Part shown: piece by piece, positions 48,792 through 51,484 of the stretch
Layout of the letters: each line of letters begins with the position of its first letter
Numbering within the stretch: the first letter of the stretch is position 1
Translations under genes and position numbers: made by a program
The notes under the pieces: model-generated
What the model was told of the DNA's origin: nothing
What the model saw: the letters and a program-made list of their open reading frames with translations, nothing else
The model's database searches: none
Source: Burkholderia sp. 4M9327F10
GTDB lineage: Bacteria; Pseudomonadota; Gammaproteobacteria; Burkholderiales; Burkholderiaceae
Assembly: GCF_005503145.1 (NCBI RefSeq)
Contig: NZ_SCNV01000061.1
Coordinates: forward strand, 1-51,484
Length of the DNA stretch: 51,484 nt
Direction: 5' to 3'

Positions 48792-49271
48792 ATGGATTTC
48801 AGAATCGGACAAGGGTATGACGTGCACGCGCTGGTGGCGGGGCGGCCGCTCATTATCGGCGGCGTGACGGTGCCGTATGACCGCGGGTTGCTCGGGCATT
48901 CCGACGCGGACGTGCTGTTGCATGCGATTACTGACGCTCTCTTTGGCGCTGCCGCGCTGGGGGATATTGGGCGGCATTTTTCTGATACTGATGCGAAGTT
49001 TGCGGGAGCGGATTCGCGGGTGCTGTTGCGGGAGTGCGCTGCGCGGGTGGCTCAGGCTGGGTTTTCTATTGGCAATGTGGATAGTACTGTGATTGCGCAG
49101 GCGCCCAAGCTTGCGCCTCATATTGAGGCTATGCGGGTTAATATTGCTGGGGATTTGGGGTTGCCGCTTGATCGGGTTAATGTTAAGGCTAAGACTAATG
49201 AGAAGCTTGGGTATCTTGGTAGAAGCGAGGGGATTGAGGCTCAGGCTGCGGTTTTGTTAATCAAGAAGTGA
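48792..49271 (+). CDS. ispF: 2-C-methyl-D-erythritol 2,4-cyclodiphosphate synthase IspF
   Basis: A 159-residue protein starting MDFRIGQGYDVHAL. The zinc-binding His and Asp of GYDVHALVAGRPLI and the GLLGHSDADVLLHAITDAL motif are present, with GDIGRHFSDTD and KTNEKLGYLGRSEGIEAQ near the end. It forms the cyclic diphosphate MEcPP in isoprenoid synthesis. The protein is intact, but its nucleotide make-up is odd. From about codon 57 onward, pyrimidine-ending codons are about 47 T to 5 C by hand count. The first third has about 18 C to 11 T, and the genome norm is strongly C. The shift runs to the stop and lies beside a large inverted repeat. Confidence 0.96.
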   Translation: MDFRIGQGYDVHALVAGRPLIIGGVTVPYDRGLLGHSDADVLLHAITDALFGAAALGDIGRHFSDTDAKFAGADSRVLLRECAARVAQAGFSIGNVDSTVIAQAPKLAPHIEAMRVNIAGDLGLPLDRVNVKAKTNEKLGYLGRSEGIEAQAAVLLIKK

Positions 49272-49282
49272 TTTGCTTTTTG

Positions 49283-49528
49283 GCCTGCGCGGCGCTTTTT
49301 TTTGGTTTTCTCGCGGTGTTGGCCTCTCCTTGCTTTCTTATCGGTCTATTAGCGTTGCCCCTGTGCGGGGCGGCACCTACTTTTCTTTGCCGCCGCAAAG
49401 AAAAGTAGGCAAAAGAAAGCGGGCTGCAACCGCCAGCTTGTAGTGAGCCATCCCGGTTCGCCATCGGGAACGGCCCAAGACGAGACCCGTCCTCGCACAC
49501 TCCTCCTTAGTGACAAAGCACTCATCCG
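49283..49528 (+). repeat. Left arm of large inverted repeat
   Basis: The left arm matches the reverse complement of the right arm (49750-49996). The core 49347-49425 is a perfect 79-base match. The inner part 49426-49528 matches at about 80% by hand alignment, and the outer part from 49283 matches imperfectly, with a T8 run. It contains the self-complementary 34-base hairpin 49376-49409 (15-base stem, loop CGCC) and the smaller hairpin GCCCC/GGGGC at 49357-49371. Open frames through it are artefacts of a non-coding repeat. Confidence 0.9.
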
Positions 49529-49749
49529 TTCCAGCGTTGCGCTGCGCGCCCCGCCGTCGGGCACAACTCCTTCTTGAAACTCTATAGGTATTCTAAATAT
49601 TGCGGCTTGCCGATTTTCGTTAAGCTAACGCCGCTTGCCGGCGGAGAGCCCTTGATGCGCTGTGGTGCTGAATTATTAGCGGTGGACCTGGCTGATCCAC
49701 CGGTTTTCCTGTGCAAACCCATCCGCGACGCACGGAGTGCGGAGTGGGG
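49529..49749. other. Spacer between the inverted-repeat arms
   Basis: A 221-base spacer without a supported gene. A small stem CGGTGGA/TCCACCG (49680-49686 with 49695-49701) is followed by TTTT and could act as a weak terminator. A 60-codon open frame at 49574-49756 runs through it but has no ribosome-binding site or family character. Confidence 0.5.
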
Positions 49750-49996
49750 TGGATGAGCGCTGTGTCACGAAGGGTGAGTTTGCGAGGGCAGGTCTCGTTT
49801 CGGGCCGTTTCCGGTGGCAAACCTAGATGGCTCACTACGGGCTAGCGGTGTGAGCCCGCTTTCTTTTGCCTACTTTTCTTTGCGGCGGCAAAGAAAAGTA
49901 GGTGCCGCCCCGCACAGGGGCAACGCTAATAAACCAGAAGCAAAACAAGGAAAGGCCAACACCCCAGGAACACCAACAAAAAGCGCCGCGCAGACA
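49750..49996 (-). repeat. Right arm of large inverted repeat
   Basis: This is the reverse complement of the left arm. The perfect 79-base core is 49853-49931. The same 34-base hairpin occurs at 49869-49902, giving four copies of the 15-base stem sequence in the element. The arm ends close to the sequence downstream of ahpD. No target-site duplication or transposase gene is visible. Confidence 0.9.
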
Positions 49997-50068
49997 AATA
50001 ACGTCAAATAGAACCAAAAACGCCACGCAAAAAACCCGCGCAGCGTCCCACAGAAAGTGAAACATCAA
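49997..50068. other. Gap between repeat and ahpD
   Basis: Seventy-two bases, A-rich on the plus strand and therefore T-rich on the ahpD coding strand. Short A-runs (for example 50029-50034) would be T-runs in the ahpD transcript, but I see no well-formed hairpin in front of them. Confidence 0.35.
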
Positions 50069-50593
50069 TTACTTCCCTTCAGCAACAATAACCTGCGCTG
50101 CAGCATTAACAACAGCCGCAACCCTCCCAACATCCCGAAGCTGAGTGGAACTCATCCCTTCAGCCACAAGCGTATCAAAGTGCGATTTAACACAAAAATG
50201 GCACTTGCCAATAATAGAAGCGGCCAGCGCATACATCTCAAACCGCCGCTTATCAACACCCCCATGCGAAGCATAAGCATTCATCCTTAATCCCGCCGGC
50301 TGCGATTTCAGATCCGCGCTGTCTGTCATCTCGACATACGGATACCAGACATTGTTCATCCCCATCAACGCTGCCGCTGTCAGCGCGCCATTGACCTCCT
50401 CCGGGGACAGCACGCTCGCATTGCGAATCGCATCCACAATCACCGCGCTCTTCGCCGCAAACGCCGCCGCCAGCGCCACCCCCACCGCGTCATTGCCCGC
50501 CAGCGACGAGCGCGCAATCGTGCCGTCCAGGTTCAAACGAATGTCTTTAGCGTAGTCCGGTACAAGTGCTTTAATCGCAGACAAGAATTCCAT
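50069..50593 (-). CDS. ahpD: Alkyl hydroperoxidase AhpD (carboxymuconolactone decarboxylase-like)
   Basis: A 174-residue protein from the second of two close ATG codons. AGGAG touches the first ATG (50599) but is six bases before 50593, so 50593 is preferred. The redox pair lies in IGKCHFCVKSHFD: Cys131, Cys134 and His138, with Glu119 preceding. These correspond, one position shifted, to the catalytic residues of Mycobacterium tuberculosis AhpD, which donates electrons to AhpC. It follows ahpC by 76 bases across a hairpin with a T-run. From about codon 104 to the stop, pyrimidine-ending codons switch to about 37 T against 5 C, mirroring ispF. Confidence 0.94.
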   Translation of the reverse strand: MEFLSAIKALVPDYAKDIRLNLDGTIARSSLAGNDAVGVALAAAFAAKSAVIVDAIRNASVLSPEEVNGALTAAALMGMNNVWYPYVEMTDSADLKSQPAGLRMNAYASHGGVDKRRFEMYALAASIIGKCHFCVKSHFDTLVAEGMSSTQLRDVGRVAAVVNAAAQVIVAEGK

Positions 50594-50618
50594 TGACATC
50601 TCCTATCAGGTTGCCGAT

Positions 50619-50655
50619 AAAAAAGCCCGCCGGCTCTTTCAAGCGTGGCAGGCTT
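50619..50655 (-). terminator. Attenuator-like terminator between ahpC and ahpD
   Basis: On the minus strand, AAGCCTGCC (50655-50647) pairs with GGCGGGCTT (50631-50623), with one U-G pair, around a 15-base loop. It is followed by a run of Ts (A-run 50619-50624). It lies after the ahpC stop and about 25 bases before the ahpD start, so partial termination would lower ahpD relative to ahpC. Confidence 0.7.
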
Positions 50656-50669
50656 CCGGCTTGCACGGC

Positions 50670-51218
50670 TTACAGCGTCGCGCCGCCCACTGCACGGTTG
50701 CACGGGCACAGTTCGTCCGTTTGCAGGCCGTCCAGAATCCGCAGCACTTCTTCCGGGTTGCGGCCGACGTTCAGGTTGTTCACCGAAACGTGCTGGATCG
50801 TGTTGTCCGGGTCGACAATGAACGTCGCCCGCAGCGCCACGCCGGCTTCCTTGTCGCGCACGCCCAGTTGGTCGATCAGCTCGCCCTTGACGTCGCCGAA
50901 CGCGTAGTGGTTCAGCTTGTTCAGGTCCTTGTGCTCGCGGCGCCACGCCAGCTTCACAAATTCGTTGTCCACGCTGCCGCCCAGCAGGATCGCGTCACGC
51001 TCTTCAAAGTCGCCGGCCAGCTTGCCGAATTCGACAATTTCCGTCGGGCACACAAACGTAAAGTCCTTCGGGTAGAAATAAATGATCTTCCACTTGCCCG
51101 GGAACGACTGTTCGGTGATGTCCTCGAACGCCGACACGCCGTTTTCTTCGTGATTGTTGAAGCCCGGCTTGGCAGCGGTGACGGTGAACGCTTCGAGTTT
51201 GTCGCCAACGGTTTTCAT
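50670..51218 (-). CDS. ahpC: Alkyl hydroperoxide reductase AhpC (2-Cys peroxiredoxin, AhpD-dependent type)
   Basis: A 182-residue peroxiredoxin with AGGAG eight bases before the ATG at 51218. The peroxidatic Cys57 is in KDFTFVCPTEIVEF, with the conserved Arg region following. The end reads DELCPCNRAVGGATL with two cysteines (Cys171 and Cys173). The M. tuberculosis AhpC/AhpD system has the same double C-terminal cysteine arrangement, unlike the single resolving Cys of the AhpF-dependent enteric type. It reduces organic peroxides and peroxynitrite. The following ahpD gene and this cysteine pattern make AhpD its likely electron donor. A promoter and possible OxyR-type motifs lie upstream. Confidence 0.96.
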   Translation of the reverse strand: MKTVGDKLEAFTVTAAKPGFNNHEENGVSAFEDITEQSFPGKWKIIYFYPKDFTFVCPTEIVEFGKLAGDFEERDAILLGGSVDNEFVKLAWRREHKDLNKLNHYAFGDVKGELIDQLGVRDKEAGVALRATFIVDPDNTIQHVSVNNLNVGRNPEEVLRILDGLQTDELCPCNRAVGGATL

Positions 51219-51309
51219 GAGGAATGCTCCTGTGAAGGTCGCCAATGAGTGGAAAAACCAGCCAGTCCAAGCTACCTGTCCGCTGTAACGGGTACGTTAC
51301 ACAGACTTG

Positions 51310-51338
51310 ACTATAAGTACATTGCTGCATCGCAACAA
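51310..51338 (-). promoter_or_regulatory. ahpC promoter
   Basis: On the minus strand, TTGTTG (51338-51333) lies 17 bases before TATAGT (51315-51310). The start site would be about 51303, giving a leader of about 85 bases. Confidence 0.6.
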
Positions 51339-51386
51339 TAGTTTTTGGCTAAGAGGGTGAATAGCTTTTCTTCACTCAATGGATAG
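51338..51386. promoter_or_regulatory. Possible OxyR-type site upstream of ahpC
   Basis: ATAG occurs at 51338, 51361 and 51383, spaced 23 and 22 bases. CTAA (one mismatch to CTAT) follows the first after seven bases. OxyR sites use ATAG/CTAT tetrads in a 22-base period, so this is a partial match that overlaps or lies just upstream of the -35. The remaining tetrads do not fit well, so confidence is low. The rest of 51387-51484 shows nothing I can support. Confidence 0.3.
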
Positions 51387-51484
51387 CCGGCGCAAATGCC
51401 GCCACTTTGCGTCGAATCGCGGAAGGTGCGTTGCGTAGCGGCCATGGCGGGGCACGCAATGCAACACCGGCGCCTTGCTCGGGT

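Noticed and set aside
49574..49756. 60-codon open frame in the repeat spacer
   Set aside because: No ribosome-binding site, no family features, and lies inside a non-coding inverted repeat.
49283..49996. Interpretation as a transposon or MITE
   Set aside because: No target-site duplication and no transposase were seen, and the repeat is nested and imperfect outside its core; it remains possible but unsupported.
49814..50011. Open frame in the right repeat arm
   Set aside because: The same peptide-like pattern occurs in the left arm, which shows it is a repeat artefact rather than a gene.
1..51484. tRNA, rRNA, CRISPR, IS elements or prophage
   Set aside because: No cloverleaf, rRNA segment, regular direct-repeat/spacer array, transposase or phage structural gene was recognised. 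A tRNAscan, CRISPR finder and ISfinder search would be decisive.

Overview
The window reads as chromosomal DNA from a beta-proteobacterium of the Burkholderiaceae, most likely Paraburkholderia or Burkholderia. The reasons are the high GC content, the order dnaX-ybaB-recR, the surE-pcm-nlpD-rpoS stationary-phase block, a Cupriavidus-like phaC-phaA-phaB-phaR polyhydroxybutyrate locus followed by bktB, and the ispD-ispF and ahpC-ahpD pairs. This assignment comes from gene content and remembered protein families, not from a database search. I saw no rRNA, tRNA, CRISPR array, insertion sequence or prophage.

Layout. 1-2 kb: end of dnaX, then ybaB and recR (replication and repair). 2-4.2 kb: a CoA-transferase and a convergent quinone oxidoreductase. 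4.4-9.1 kb: surE-pcm-nlpD-rpoS and a PolB-like exonuclease, tightly packed. 9.1-14.7 kb: an EEP-family hydrolase, rlmD, bamD, and rluD-pgeF. 14.7-24.5 kb: PHA synthesis (phaC, phaA, phaB, phaR), rimO, kdgK, the second thiolase bktB and an unknown exported protein. 24.5-28.9 kb: a MetC-like lyase, two unknown small membrane proteins in a less typical stretch, serB and a cytochrome P450. 28.9-36.5 kb: a LysR regulator divergent from an oxidoreductase, an exported protein, the fetAB-like transporter, a large AsmA protein and an unknown small protein. 36.9-41.2 kb: histidine kinase, CheY-like regulator and hybrid kinase with no DNA-binding output. 41.3-48 kb: mscL, a threonine dehydratase-like enzyme, argE-like and mfd. 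48-51.5 kb: ispD-ispF facing ahpC-ahpD.

How genes work together. PhaA, PhaB and PhaC convert acetyl-CoA to PHB, PhaR regulates storage, and BktB broadens the thiolase supply. SurE, Pcm, NlpD and RpoS are a stationary-phase survival group. AhpC carries the double C-terminal cysteine of the AhpD-dependent type and lies just upstream of AhpD, so the two probably form one peroxide-reducing couple. FetA and FetB form one transporter.

The most unusual region is 48.9-50.3 kb. A large nested inverted repeat (arms of about 245 bp with a perfect 79-bp core) lies between the convergent genes ispF and ahpD. The 3' portions of both genes switch from C-ending to T-ending codons on their own coding strands as they approach the repeat. 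The two drift tracts are mirror images. This looks like a local, strand-specific mutational or selective process centred on the element, and I know of no described explanation. Secondary points are a candidate leaderless surE transcript, an intrinsic attenuator between ahpC and ahpD, a near-perfect 20-bp palindrome between two unknown membrane-protein genes, and an 11-bp tandem array before recR.
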